From NCBI GenBank assembly GCA_023853785.1, contig JAJIRX010000958.1, positions 1 through 18,783 of the forward strand: a stretch of DNA of 18,783 bases, written 5' to 3'. The translations under genes were made by a program, and so were the position numbers. The notes under the pieces are model-generated. The model was given only the letters and a program-made list of their open reading frames with translations, did no database searches and was not told the origin of the DNA. Below, piece after piece: positions 1-8,835 of this stretch; the stretch's first letter is position 1, and every line of letters starts with the position of its first letter. This stretch comes from Psilocybe azurescens (taxonomy: Eukaryota > Basidiomycota > Agaricomycetes > Agaricales > Agrocybaceae).

Positions 1-249
1 GAGCTGGAATTTTAGAATGAGGGCAAAGGGATCTATGGAATGCAATATACTATAACAATAGTGCTATATGCACATTAAATTATATGTAGTGCTACATGTC
101 AAATATGTAATGTTGATTGTAATAGTTGACATGTGACCTATATGGGCACTGTTCAGCTGCTGATGAACATGTGTTCCATGCTAGTACATGTTCTTCTCTT
201 CATCAAATACTCACTTTCTTTTGATGGTGATGATCTTCTGCATTGTCTT

Positions 250-1473
250 CAGTGAGTCTGCTTCATGTTTCGATTGGATTTGTTTTGATATCATTGTATA
301 GCAATACAACTTGTTTCAATGTGAGGCCATAGAAGTTGCCTACCTTCTCTTCTATCAATGTCAATGCCTTCAGCACAATGTTTATTGATGCAGTATTGTC
401 CTTGTTCACATATGCTACAAAGAACATAGTGACCCATACTATGTCTCCAGTCTTAAATGCCACTGGTTTGACATGTTTCATGCTGGTATGTGGTGAGTAT
501 CTTTTATCATCTTTGGCTTTCGTTACATGCCATGAATGCAGTTGCTGAAAACACTGTGTGGTAGTTGTCATTCTGTCAACAATGTCTTCAGCTAGTGGAT
601 AATGTTTTACATATAATAGCACAAACTTACATTGAATTCTGATATTGTAGTTGATTCTTTCACATTGTGCTGTGCATCTGTGTGCACCTGCTCCAATGTG
701 GCCTTGGCCTCATCAAGTCGGCATGGGGGTCCATAGGACTGTGGGTTGTTGTCTTGATGTTTGTATTGTTTGTGATTCTGTCATGTATATGTTGCTATAT
801 TATATGACACCTTGTTTCTTCCTTTTAACCTCTTCCTTACTGTGAACAATGAAACCTGTGTATTCAAACTTGATATTATGTCCTCAGTATTTGACTATAT
901 TTTTATATTCTGTAGTATCTTGTACCTGTTTTGTATCCCTTTTTTTCTGTTCTTTGACTTTGATATATTGTTCACTCCAATAATTGAATAGACATTTTGG
1001 CAGGTAGACTATTTCTTCTGTAATGTTTGGTTGTGCCTAACAAGAATATTTTGTTAGTGTTTCAGCATATTTTGAAATCTGTATAGTCCCATTGCTGTGG
1101 TCTGTAACTTTAATGTGTTATGTCTCTACTAATGATACCATTTGCCAAGGACAAATACAATCAATAACCAGTCTGTTTCTTTTCTAAGTCAATGACTGCT
1201 ATAGTGATGGAGCCAAAAATACAGAAAGAGACAGCAATGGTGTCAACAGAAAATGTGGTGTGTATGAGGATGCATTGGCTGCCTGTCAGTGTGGTAGGAA
1301 TATATTGAAAACTCTACTAACCTGAAGTTCAAAATGTTTTAAAATTCTTCAGATATTGCAATAAAGAAGCAGCCAATGCTGCAAAAACTGAGCCAATGTT
1401 TAATAGAATCCTATTATTGCATAATAGAACTGGTATCTTTAGTCTGAGAATTTTCTTGCTCAGTAGAACACAT
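250..1473 (-). pseudogene. Decayed multi-exon gene, agaricomycete-type multicopy family of unknown function
   Basis: On the minus strand, coding fragments occur in order but in shifting frames. The ATG at 1473-1471 and first exons match the right-arm gene that starts at 9422. A segment at about 1040-888 contains LFNYWSEQYIKVKEQ. One at about 745-645 contains GPPCRLDEAKATLEQVHTDA. The longest open stretch, 622-263, contains YVKHYPLAED near its start and FKTGDIVWVTMFFVAYVNKD in the middle. A one-base frame change separates the last two near 635. I recall the 'F+xGDIV' segment and its acidic/basic surroundings from unnamed multicopy proteins of mushroom genomes; this is memory, not a search. Function is unknown. 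The gene is broken by stops (for example TGG to TAG in the third exon region) that fit CpG or C-to-T mutation. It lies in the CpG-depleted tract and is almost certainly dead. Confidence 0.6.
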
Positions 1474-2607
1474 GAAAGTGTATAGAGCTGTTTGAAATTA
1501 AAGCAAATAGTATTGTAACAAAGAGTTATTGGTGGAGAAAAGAAGAAATCACTTAAATTTACTCAAGAATTCAATTCTTTTATTCACAATGGTAGTTCAT
1601 GAGCCCATCTGATAAGCTTTGCATGCACTCTGAATTGTGTTTTCTGTGTGATTCAGAGTTCAACTCTTTCACTTGCACACATCAATTACTTACATCACTT
1701 TTGCTAATTCCTCTCTAACTCATTCCCCACTTACTAATTTTTCCCTTTTGTTAAGATGTATAGTTCATAAAATATATCCAACCAAACTAATCACATTCTT
1801 TGGACACACCTATGACTGTCTGCTGTTCAACTCCTCATTAGACCATTTGGCTTATTCCCTTTTATGTAAGTTTGATGTTCTGTTTGGATCTAAGGTAGGC
1901 GACTTTCATAATCGAATAGCATCACGTGGTCTATGTGACACCGTCTGAAATAGGCAACTTTTCACAAAAATACGATAAAGTGGACATTATCTCAAATTAT
2001 GGGAGGCTTTTCGCACTTTTGGCTACTAGATTTTGTAGTAAATAGTATGTGTTACATGAATTCAAAATATTCTTGCAAAAAGTCCAAATTTGGAGGAGGA
2101 ATAACAAAAATGCGTTGTTATTGTGGACCATGGTGAAAGAAGAGTATCAGCGTGGGATCATTATCTGCCTGCCAATCCGAGGCATCTTTTGAAAATGTTT
2201 AAACTCCTTCAGTCCTTACTCAATTATTACCCAAATTTGCAAGCATATAATTAACATGTATCTTAATAAAAACTAGTAGCGGAATTTCATTTAATGGCCT
2301 ACAACAAATTCTATGAATGTTCCGTTGTTTTTCCGTGCATTTATTTCCCGATTTGATCAAGGATGTCACACGAAATAACACCACGTGATGCTATTCGATT
2401 ATGAAAGTCGTCTACCTTAAGGCTGACAGAGGTGGATTCAACAATTTAGTAGCATTGATAATATAAGAAATAACAATGATATAATATATTTTTCTTTAGG
2501 TTCTGGTACAAATACTATAATTGCCAATGCTGAGACTCAAAGAATACAGTGTAAAAATAAAAAAGGACTCGTAATGCCGGGCAAAGCCTCGGCCCACAAT
2601 ACAAGTG
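1146..2607 (+). repeat. Left arm of ~0.93-kb inverted repeat
   Basis: The top strand here aligns with the reverse complement of 8826-9757 along its whole length, apart from the 525-bp insertion at 1893-2417 and a few small indels (for example about 16 extra bases at 1474-1489). The match includes exons, introns and upstream DNA. The inner end is sharp: both arms share the segment ending CCCACAAYACAAGT and diverge at about 2608 and 8825. The outer end fades at about 1146 (9757 in the other arm). Differences are dominated by CG to TG or CA changes in this arm. Confidence 0.9.
1893..2417. mobile_element. 525-bp MITE-like insertion with 37-bp TIRs, TA target duplication
   Basis: The ends, 1893-1929 and 2381-2417, are inverted repeats of 37 bp with one mismatch; the outer bases read AGGTAGRCGACTTTC. 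They are flanked by TA (1891-1892 and 2418-2419), or TAA if read one base longer. The right arm of the large inverted repeat has the unoccupied site: homology runs continuously through the TA at 9016-9017. That makes this a clean insertion. There is no transposase ORF, so it is non-autonomous. A TA duplication suggests Tc1/mariner-type mobilisation; a 3-bp TAA reading would leave PIF/Harbinger open. An 83-codon-or-longer open frame entering the left end (1673-1948) is fortuitous. The element retains many CG sites while both flanks have almost none. Confidence 0.88.
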
Positions 2608-2810
2608 GAATAATTGACGCACTCCCACCAAACTTCCACGGTACCGGTGACTTCATGACAAAGGCTGTGACAATGTAACCGCAGCCTGACTGGTTGTGAT
2701 TGGAACTACGCAAGGTAGACTTGACCGAATGGATACAGACATCACTCAGCCATCGAAGGTCACCTTATTCAGACAACCTATACACTTCCTCAGCATCGAC
2801 AAGTGATACC

Positions 2811-3311
2811 ATGATTCGACCAACAGCCATCGCCTCAGCCATAGTCCAGACACCCATTGCCTTCATATCAGGGCCTTTGGATGTCGATACAGCCTATTTC
2901 AATGCCCACTATCTTCCACGCATCCAGGAGGCTATCAAGCAGGGTCACCGCTTCATCATCGGCCCTTCCCGCGGAGTCGACACCCTCGCATTCGGTTACC
3001 TGAAGAGATCGCGTGTATCGATCAATCGCATACGTCTATATCTCAACACCAGCGAGGAGACCCACCTTCGCGGAAACTTTAAGAAGTTCGAAGAAGCAGG
3101 TGGGATGTTGGTCATTGTGAAAGGAGGACACACCGAACGGGATGCCATGATGACTGCGGCGAGCCATTATGATATTTTGAGATATCGGACGGAGGAGGAG
3201 TGTCGGGCACTCTACGGTGAAAAATACAGGGCACGAGTCAGTGGGACTGAGAAAAATGAGATCAGAAGGCAGTCAGGAGTAGGACTGACGCGGCCCATAC
3301 AAGATACATGA
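2811..3311 (+). CDS. SLOG-superfamily (LOG/DprA-like Rossmann) protein, 166 aa
   Basis: This is a single open exon encoding a soluble protein. I choose the ATG at 2811 because it has the favourable context ACCATG; the frame is open back to a stop at 2697-2699 but has no earlier ATG. Residues 16-22 (IAFISGP) form a first strand and loop. Residues 49-60 contain GPSRGVDTLA, resembling the glycine-rich nucleotide/phosphate loop of DprA/LOG-like folds. Residues 109-122 hold a conserved-looking ERDAMMTAASHYDI. Members of this superfamily bind or process nucleotides or nucleotide-derived ligands; the specific substrate here cannot be read. There is no signal peptide or membrane segment. The last 15-20 residues are low complexity and may be poorly conserved. 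CG content is normal, unlike the DNA just upstream, and the gene begins 200 bp inside the inner edge of the left arm. It appears intact; expression is unproven. Confidence 0.75.
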   Translation: MIRPTAIASAIVQTPIAFISGPLDVDTAYFNAHYLPRIQEAIKQGHRFIIGPSRGVDTLAFGYLKRSRVSINRIRLYLNTSEETHLRGNFKKFEEAGGMLVIVKGGHTERDAMMTAASHYDILRYRTEEECRALYGEKYRARVSGTEKNEIRRQSGVGLTRPIQDT

Positions 3312-4051
3312 ACGCGTCCAAACCTTGGCTCCATTGCGATATGTAGGATGTCCAGTTTTGAGGAGCATTTGGGTAACGGTCTCCGTAAAGGTTGGTGTAA
3401 ATCATATGCTTTCACGGGGATCGACTAACACGGAGCCACAGGCGCACGATGAATATGTATGACATCGATTGGAGATCTGGTAGGAGCGGGACGCTATATA
3501 CCTATGTGGATTTTTATGGACCAAGCTCGCGGTGCCACTCAAAACTGTCCAAGAGATTGCTATTTAAATGGATATCAGTGCTACAGATCATGCTGTACAT
3601 AAATTAGTCTGTCGTTCATTCTGTACGTGAATGCTAAGTCAACCGTATTGTGCAAGAAAGTGTGTTAGACCTCGGTCAAGCAGACAGGGACTGTTTCCAC
3701 TGTACACTTGTAGTGATAGAGTAAGGCGGAGAAATATCTAAGTTACCGGTGCTCTACCGGCGCCTAATTTTCTCGTATCTCATGTCGCGATCAAGTCTAG
3801 TGCCTACCAGTGGGAGAATGGATATGTAAAGAACAAAGTAATTATGCAGCTTCAATCGATATTTGTTGGTCAAAAATAATTGTTTTCTTATTTAATGGTT
3901 TATTCTCCACCATATGGCAGAGATATATCGGAATCACACTAAGGAACGGTCAGTAGTACAAACGCATAAGTAATCAAAGCGGTCATTGTACTAGCAGCCC
4001 AAAATTCAAACTCGGTACACTTGATTGCTGAATATCGACCCTTCAGATCGC
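3312..4051. other. Intergenic, no gene seen
   Basis: I see no convincing coding frame, splice pattern or repeat. It is the shared 3' flank of two convergent genes (2811-3311 on plus and 4522-4052 on minus), so it must hold both 3' untranslated regions. The open stretch 4139-3939 on the minus strand is a read-through of the unspliced second intron of the small gene, not a separate gene. Confidence 0.5.
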
Positions 4052-4522
4052 TTAGTTGGTCAGGGTGAATGCGACTGGGAAAGCATACCTTGGAGTTAGC
4101 GCAAGATCGAAAAATGAAATGGGTTGGCATACCGTTCAATGGGTTGTGAGTGCCATAGGTGACGGTGTGCCTCCAAGTAGCACTGTTAAAGGTCCTGACC
4201 CTTCCGGCGACCTCGGTGGGGGAGCAGACGACGCTGAACTCAACCGAATGACGAGGTTGAGGGCCCGAATCAGCCTCGTAGATAACATAACCCGAGGTAG
4301 GGCCATTGTCTGGAAGGAAATTATCAGCAAACCTTGCACATTATTATGAAGAGTCTCCAAAAGCTTACTGTTCGAGGTAATGGACATGGTAGGAGTGACA
4401 CCTCCGACAATGATAGCAGCAGGCGGGGTACCTTGCCAAATGCCTTGGTTAGCCCTGTGCTCTCTCAGAACGAGCCTCTGGGTGGTAGAGTTGCGAACAG
4501 TGAAGTTGGAGTTGTTAGACAT
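4052..4522 (-). CDS. Three-exon gene: 117-aa beta-rich protein, possibly aegerolysin-like
   Basis: Exons are 4522-4369, 4309-4133 and 4074-4052. Intron 1 (4368-4310, 59 nt) has donor GTAAGC, branch-like CTGATAA and acceptor TTTCCTTCCAG. Intron 2 (4132-4075, 58 nt) has donor GTATGC, branch GCTAAC and acceptor TTTCCCAG. Splicing joins two frames that are otherwise broken and ends with ...THNPLNVAFTLTN and TAA; total CDS is 354 nt. The ATG at 4522 has A at -3. The N-terminal part (residues 5-65) alternates short strands: VRNSTTQRLVL, then GIWQGTPP, then a glycine-rich turn, then SGYVIYEAD. That plan (N-T-L-L, G-W, PP, G-x-V-x-Y) recalls fungal aegerolysin/ET79-type beta-sandwich proteins, a family that includes membrane-binding and pore-forming members. 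The resemblance is weak and the activity is not inferable. No signal peptide is seen, which is also usual for that family. Gene structure is much more certain than function. Confidence 0.8.
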
Positions 4523-4580
4523 GTTGATTGAAGTTGCTTGTTGAGCTGGGGTTGATGTTTCTACAACGGTAGTCTGAGGG

Positions 4581-4588
4581 CTTTTATA
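4581..4588 (-). promoter_or_regulatory. TATA box of the three-exon gene
   Basis: TATAAAAG on the minus strand lies about 58 bp upstream of the ATG at 4522. The leader between them is CA-rich and contains no upstream ATG. Spacing and sequence fit a focused fungal RNA polymerase II promoter of a well-expressed gene. Confidence 0.65.
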
Positions 4589-6765
4589 CCTTCATGTTGA
4601 ACACTTAGGGAAATAGCGGCTTTGTTATGAGTCGCACAACGGTCCGGATTACGTTTAGAAACATACCTTTTGGTGCAAACATTCCGTGATTCCATTCAAC
4701 ACGTCGTCAACCTATCCAAGTCTGTCAAGACTCAGAGTTCGCCGTAGAAATTCGACTAGCCGGGTGTATAGAATAGAGCATATTTGCGTGTATTATGGTC
4801 TGTCTTTTTGCCCCATTCCCTTGGAGATACTGTTTGAATGGCAATCTTTCGCTCTGTGTGGGATTTTTATGATGTTTGTGGCGCAAACAATAAGGCAAAA
4901 ATAGAATATAGGTCGTACCCGCCAATGATTCTTTGTGAAGAGGGCTAGAACTATTCTCTCCAAGTTCGTTGGCTCAATATTCGTATAACTGACGGTGAGC
5001 ATGACTGACAATTCTGCTGAATAAACTCTCCTAAATCCCAAAATCAGTTCGAAGGCTGGGCCATATTACTGGTGTGCGATTTTAATGGACACAGAAGTTC
5101 TCCATCCAGTCATATTTTTCCATGTACACGAGACTTGTTAGTTTCCGGATGTCTAAAACTTCATATTGACTTCAATTTTGTGTTAAATATACAGAGGTCA
5201 TCGGTAGAAATTAGGTATCGTCTCCTTGGTCTTCGTAGTGTGTTAACAGAATCTCTATTGAACTGAATATCGAGCAGCTTTGTCATGGTAGCCGTGTATT
5301 AAACGCGACAACGGTTGGGCACAGGAATCAGTGCTATCGGATACCTTCCGTTCTATTCTAGCGCCAGGTAGGTAGGTTGGCGTATCCAATGTCAGCGAGA
5401 AGGTGCACCATTTTGAATACTTCCAGCCAATACATAAAATATGTGCACAAAGGTTGAGTATGTTTACGGATCTCTTGCTCACAGACCCTCAATGCGCCTG
5501 ACTCTTTTTATGAAAAACCTGTGTTCTTTCAGTAGATTTGTGTTAAAGGCTACGTCCGACTAAGTGTCATAGTGTGGGCAGGTCAGCTGTTTTCTTCGAC
5601 ACGAAACAATGTGGAATATGTAGCTCATGTCAGCCGAGTCAGAATGGTTTGTTTCTAGACTCGAAACACAGATATTATTACTCCAGAGTATCATCTCCAG
5701 GCCAAAGATCTATCTCAATATATTACTGATTTGTTTTTCGTTTTGGAACCTCTTTTCTGTAAGAAATAGGGATATTTGCTCAAGTGATGCTGACGCATTG
5801 TGGATGGAAGTCCACGCCTCAAAACCGACATTGCCGTATCCTTCCTTTTAAAACGGCTGCCTCTTATTCTTATTATGCTACTTATTCCAGCTAATTGCGC
5901 CATAGTTTGTAGCTTAGGTGCCTTCAGCGTGCAATGATACTTTAATGCCTAGATCTCTCGAGTATCGCGGTAATTCGGCGGTACCTCGATTATAACTTTA
6001 GTTCCTATTCGGTAGAGCCTCTCGGTTCTTGCTGACGCCGGCCCTCTGGATGTGGACAACAGGCATTCAGAAGCGCCCTGACCGATATAAATACACCGGG
6101 AAAACCCGTTGAGTGTAATTCTTATGGTGCTGAAAGCGCGGACGCGACATTGTAAATAAGTACGTTGCAGTGGTTATAAGAAAAGTGAAAATGCTGTCAG
6201 CTGCCGTGTCATTCAGGCATTCAGCAATGAGTTCTACGTAAGTAAGGCTTTCTGTGACCCATTATTTTAGGATTTGGAAAATGTGGCGATATAAAATTTT
6301 CGTTGACGTTCAAGTACCACGGCTTCTATGTAATTCCGGTCCTGGGTCCAGACTTCATTCTACCTTCTGTAGTCACGGGTAATCATTCTTCCGTCCCGAA
6401 GTTTGAGTCTCTTTCCTTTACACTTAGTCTTCTATGTATCCATCGCTCTCAGCTTCTAAGATTTGTAGTCTACGACTCACAGCTATTACCAACTTCGCTC
6501 TTTACCTGTAATCACCACGGGCGCCTAACGGAGCAGGTTGTTACTTCGACAATTTATGAAGTTGGACAAAATGACATGGAAATTGCCAACAAGTCTCCTC
6601 ACAGGGTCCGGATAAAAACACGACTTCTCAGGATGAGGAAACAATCCGGACGATGAAAAGAAAATCCCGGATTATGGACCCCACTTCTATAGCAAAATTG
6701 TGTCTTTCCATTGACTGTTTCTAAAGTTTAATACACAAGGGATTGTAGAAATCCTAATGTGTAAT
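4589..6765. other. 2.2-kb region with no supportable gene
   Basis: Several open frames of 60-117 codons occur (the longest at 6303-6656, plus), but none shows recognisable motifs, a good start context or splice sites that join neighbours. A TATAAATA sits at 6086-6093 (plus). It is followed by an ATG at 6124 and by possible donor/acceptor pairs (for example GTAAGTAAGG at about 6238), which could make a small spliced gene, but I could not build a frame I trust. CG content is normal. Confidence 0.4.
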
Positions 6766-6939
6766 CTAAAGACAGTGTGACGATACACACACTCAGTCAC
6801 GAATAATTGGACTGATATTAAAAAGCCTGTACCTAAAGACAGTGTGACGATGCACACACTAAGGTACAGTAAGTAGAGATAAGTCTCTAAGTAAAAGGGA
6901 ATGTGGTTCACCTCAGTCACGAATAATAGGACTGAGGTG
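6766..6939. repeat. Cluster of repeated hairpin-forming units
   Basis: Unit A (28 bp, begins CTAAAGACAGTGTGACGAT) occurs at 6766-6793 and 6833-6860 with one mismatch. Unit B (24 bp, begins CTCAGTCACGAATAAT) occurs at 6792-6815 and 6912-6935 with one mismatch. In the first occurrence A and B abut; in the second they are separated. Each is a dyad. The second B has a perfect 10-bp stem (CACCTCAGTC 6909-6918 with GACTGAGGTG 6930-6939). The second A nests AGTGTG/CACACT (6841-6846, 6855-6860) inside GTACCT/AGGTAC (6829-6834, 6862-6867). A short AGAGA/TCTCT hairpin (6875-6888) lies between. A degenerate GACAGTCCGACCA follows at about 6951. The purpose is unknown. Confidence 0.8.
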
Positions 6940-7365
6940 GCCTGTATGTAGACAGTCCGACCATATATCTAAACTTTAATAAAGACCATTTGTGTCTACG
7001 TATAAGATAAAGGTGAATGTCGAGTGAAGGGGAAAGAGGAGTCACGTGAGGTGGATATCGACGGGGATCATGAATTTTAAGCATAGACCTCTGCATATTA
7101 AGCTCTAATCAGGCCTTTGATATCTATTGCGAAGTGATTCATAAATTTCTCTGGTTATAGTGTGTTCTTACTTCCATCGTAAGGTGCCTAAAGCGGAGGA
7201 CCATCTGGATCATATAAACAAAGGAAACTAAGAATGCTTTGCGTGTCTCATAACGAAGTGACGTGGGATTCAAGGAAAGAGGGAAGTGTGGCAGCTAAGA
7301 TCTGGGTGGAATGTGTTACTACTGGCGGTGCATCCGGCTGCCCGGTGAGGGGCAGGGTAATCATA

Positions 7366-7440
7366 AAGTTAGCCTTCGAGACTCAGTATGACATCGTTCC
7401 AACGATATTCTGGGTAGGCTAATCCAGTCCACATGTAGCA
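7366..7440 (-). pseudogene. Third, short copy of the 'DWxxYxxYxW' unit
   Basis: On the minus strand, about 55 bases here align with the segment coding DWISYMKYHW in the copy at 7550-7925 and DWVSYLEYQW in the copy at 8462-8835. The shared run is TGGACTGGATTAGC followed by an AT/CA-rich stretch ending in TGG. Here the frame is shifted inside the motif (DWIS then out of frame), so it cannot encode the same peptide. It is a decayed relic lying about 320 bp downstream of the second copy, in the same orientation. Confidence 0.5.
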
Positions 7441-7549
7441 TAGAGACTTTAGCTTCGAAATGGTTGTTCTAATTGCGTTTGTCTCTAGTAACGACTTGAA
7501 TTTAGTCCAACTCGATGCACAAAAAGAAAGAAGATAGTTATACTGTACA

Positions 7550-7925
7550 CGCTCAAGGACTGTGTGACGAAGGGGCCAGGAAAATGTGGGAAGCGTATAG
7601 TCTGAAGAATGGTTGAATATGACTGCCACAGCCCGCGGAAGGCATCTGTCGGGAGGAGATCCATGTCCTTTTGGCAATATCTCGTATTCGGATGACATTG
7701 ACAGTAGACTCCCAATGGTACTTCATGTAGCTAATCCAGTCCGTATATGGTTTGTTGATGTAGACTTCAGAATCGCTGTCCGCATCGCCAGAATGACTTT
7801 GTTGTAGGTGAGGGATAACATGGGATAACAGCTGACGATTCGGGCTCCATGGGGTCGGTGACATAAATTTACCAAAGAGATCAGGTTCGTCTTTGTCAAA
7901 TATCAGCCAGTCGGTGGTGGCGTGT
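7550..7925 (-). pseudogene. Second copy of an unrecognised coding unit, frameshifted
   Basis: Translated on the minus strand it reads FDKDEPDLFGK, an Asp/Ser-rich stretch (SGDADSDSE), then VYINKPYTDWISYMKYHWES. All of this aligns with the copy at 8462-8835. After that, similarity jumps to another frame at about 7700 and ends with LPTFSWPLRHTVLERV, matching LPTFPWNLRDTISHLAL in the better copy. At least one frameshift therefore breaks it. The 5' part after LFGK also differs in length. No function can be assigned. The family looks like a soluble, acidic N-terminal segment followed by a Trp/Tyr/Pro-rich region. Confidence 0.6.
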
Positions 7926-8461
7926 TCTCTTCAAATTAGAAGAGCAGGTATAACCTTCACATCCCGTGTCTTGTTTTTGTACAGCACGGCAGAGAGTTCT
8001 GAGACTCAACATGCGTGTATGTCAACCAGTTAATGTCGAGCCTTCGCATGTAGCTCGGGGACCTGCAAGTGGTAAAGGAAGTGCCGGCCACGTAAATGTT
8101 ATGCAAAACGTCAGGCCATTCGACAATCCACATGCGACATTCTTTTAATAGCTGGATATTGGATAAGGAGAGCGTTGATGTAATCTTGCCCGCCGAATGG
8201 TCGGAGATTGCTCCGCGTCCACGGATGTGTTGGCAAAGTAGCGAGTGGATCTCATTTTATGATAGAGTGCAAGCAAGCGGCGTCGGATTGGATGAAGCTC
8301 GATCAGTGTGTTTGAGAAACGTAATAAAAAGTCTATGGAGAAAAATTACTGATGCATGCTGTTCAGAAGATAGGTACTTTTATTCTGATAGGCCAGCAGT
8401 TGAGAATATCGATCTTGCGTGCGCAATATGCAATCGTCTTTCCGCAAAAATCAAGGTGATA
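7926..8461. other. Spacer between unit copies; one unassigned open frame
   Basis: No repeat or recognisable gene. An open frame on the plus strand at 8096-8473 (125 codons) has a balanced, protein-like composition, including Trp residues and an ILPAEWSEIAPRPRMCWQ stretch. It lacks a good start context, overlaps the end of the minus-strand unit at 8462, and matches no family I know. I leave it as a possible but unsupported coding segment. Confidence 0.3.
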
Positions 8462-8835
8462 TCAACTGAATAGGGCAAGGTGGGAGATAGTATCGCGAAG
8501 ATTCCACGGAAATGTAGGAAGCATGGTCGGAAGCGCTCCACCAAATTCTATCGGTACTGGGTGTTGAATGGGCCAATCTTCAACGGGACATCCGTCGTAC
8601 AGCTTCTCCGGAACAAGCAGGGAGGGGACAATATTATCCCATTGATATTCCAGATAGCTGACCCAATCCGCGTGAGGTACGTTGATGTAGCCATCAGACT
8701 CATCGTCCGAGTCATCATCAGAATCGGGGTATCGTCCGTGGGCAATGTTAGATGCTTCCTCGCTCTCCATGACATTGGTCACATAAACACGACCGAAAAT
8801 ATCTGGCTCGTCCTCGGCAAATACTTGTGTTGTGG
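8462..8835 (-). CDS. First, best-preserved copy of an unrecognised acidic, Trp/Pro-rich coding unit
   Basis: The minus-strand frame is open from just after a TAA at about 8847 to the stop at 8462. The first ATG in frame is at 8770. Visible features in order: EDEPDIFGRV, an acidic serine tract (DSDDDSDDESD), YINVPHADWVSYLEYQWD, IVPSLLVP, CPVEDWPIQHPVPIEFGGALP, and LPTFPWNLRDTISHLALFS at the end. Conservation of both flanks of the acidic tract in the copy at 7550-7925 argues that coding begins upstream of the ATG, so this is probably a partial gene or an internal exon. The inner edge of the right inverted-repeat arm (8826) falls at its 5' end and may have truncated it. I do not recognise the family. 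Confidence 0.45.

Larger units (their letters stand above)
1..2567. other. CpG-depleted (RIP-like or methyl-CpG decay) tract
   Basis: Reading the top strand, I find only about three CG dinucleotides between 1 and 1890 (near 270, 523 and 718), and none between the MITE and about 2567. From 2568 onward CG is common. Where this tract overlaps the left arm of the inverted repeat, the right arm shows what was lost: its CG sites appear here as TG or CA. For example, the right arm has CGGGCTCGCGAAC at 9301-9313, and the aligned left arm (1595-1607) reads GTTCATGAGCCCA on the top strand, which is TGGGCTCATGAAC on the other. The pattern is CpG-specific transition. The MITE at 1893-2417 is an island of normal CG content inside the tract. 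Counts are by eye. Confidence 0.85.

Noticed and set aside
1673..1948. 91-codon open frame on the plus strand
   Set aside because: It runs from the inverted-repeat arm into the MITE; the right arm has a 4-base difference and stops in the same frame, so it is not conserved coding sequence.
2424..2660. Open frame in both arms (SGTNTIIA...QCKNKKGLV) preceded by an acceptor-like TTTAG/TGTAG
   Set aside because: The frame is open in both copies, but no upstream exon joins it in phase and the copies differ by amino-acid changes and separate continuations; too weak to call a gene.
4056..4349. 97-codon open frame on the plus strand
   Set aside because: Antisense shadow of the second exon of the three-exon gene.
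6086..6656. TATAAATA followed by possible small exons and a 117-codon frame
   Set aside because: The only introns that fit are 33-49 nt with weak branch points, and the joined product matches nothing; kept only as a remark.
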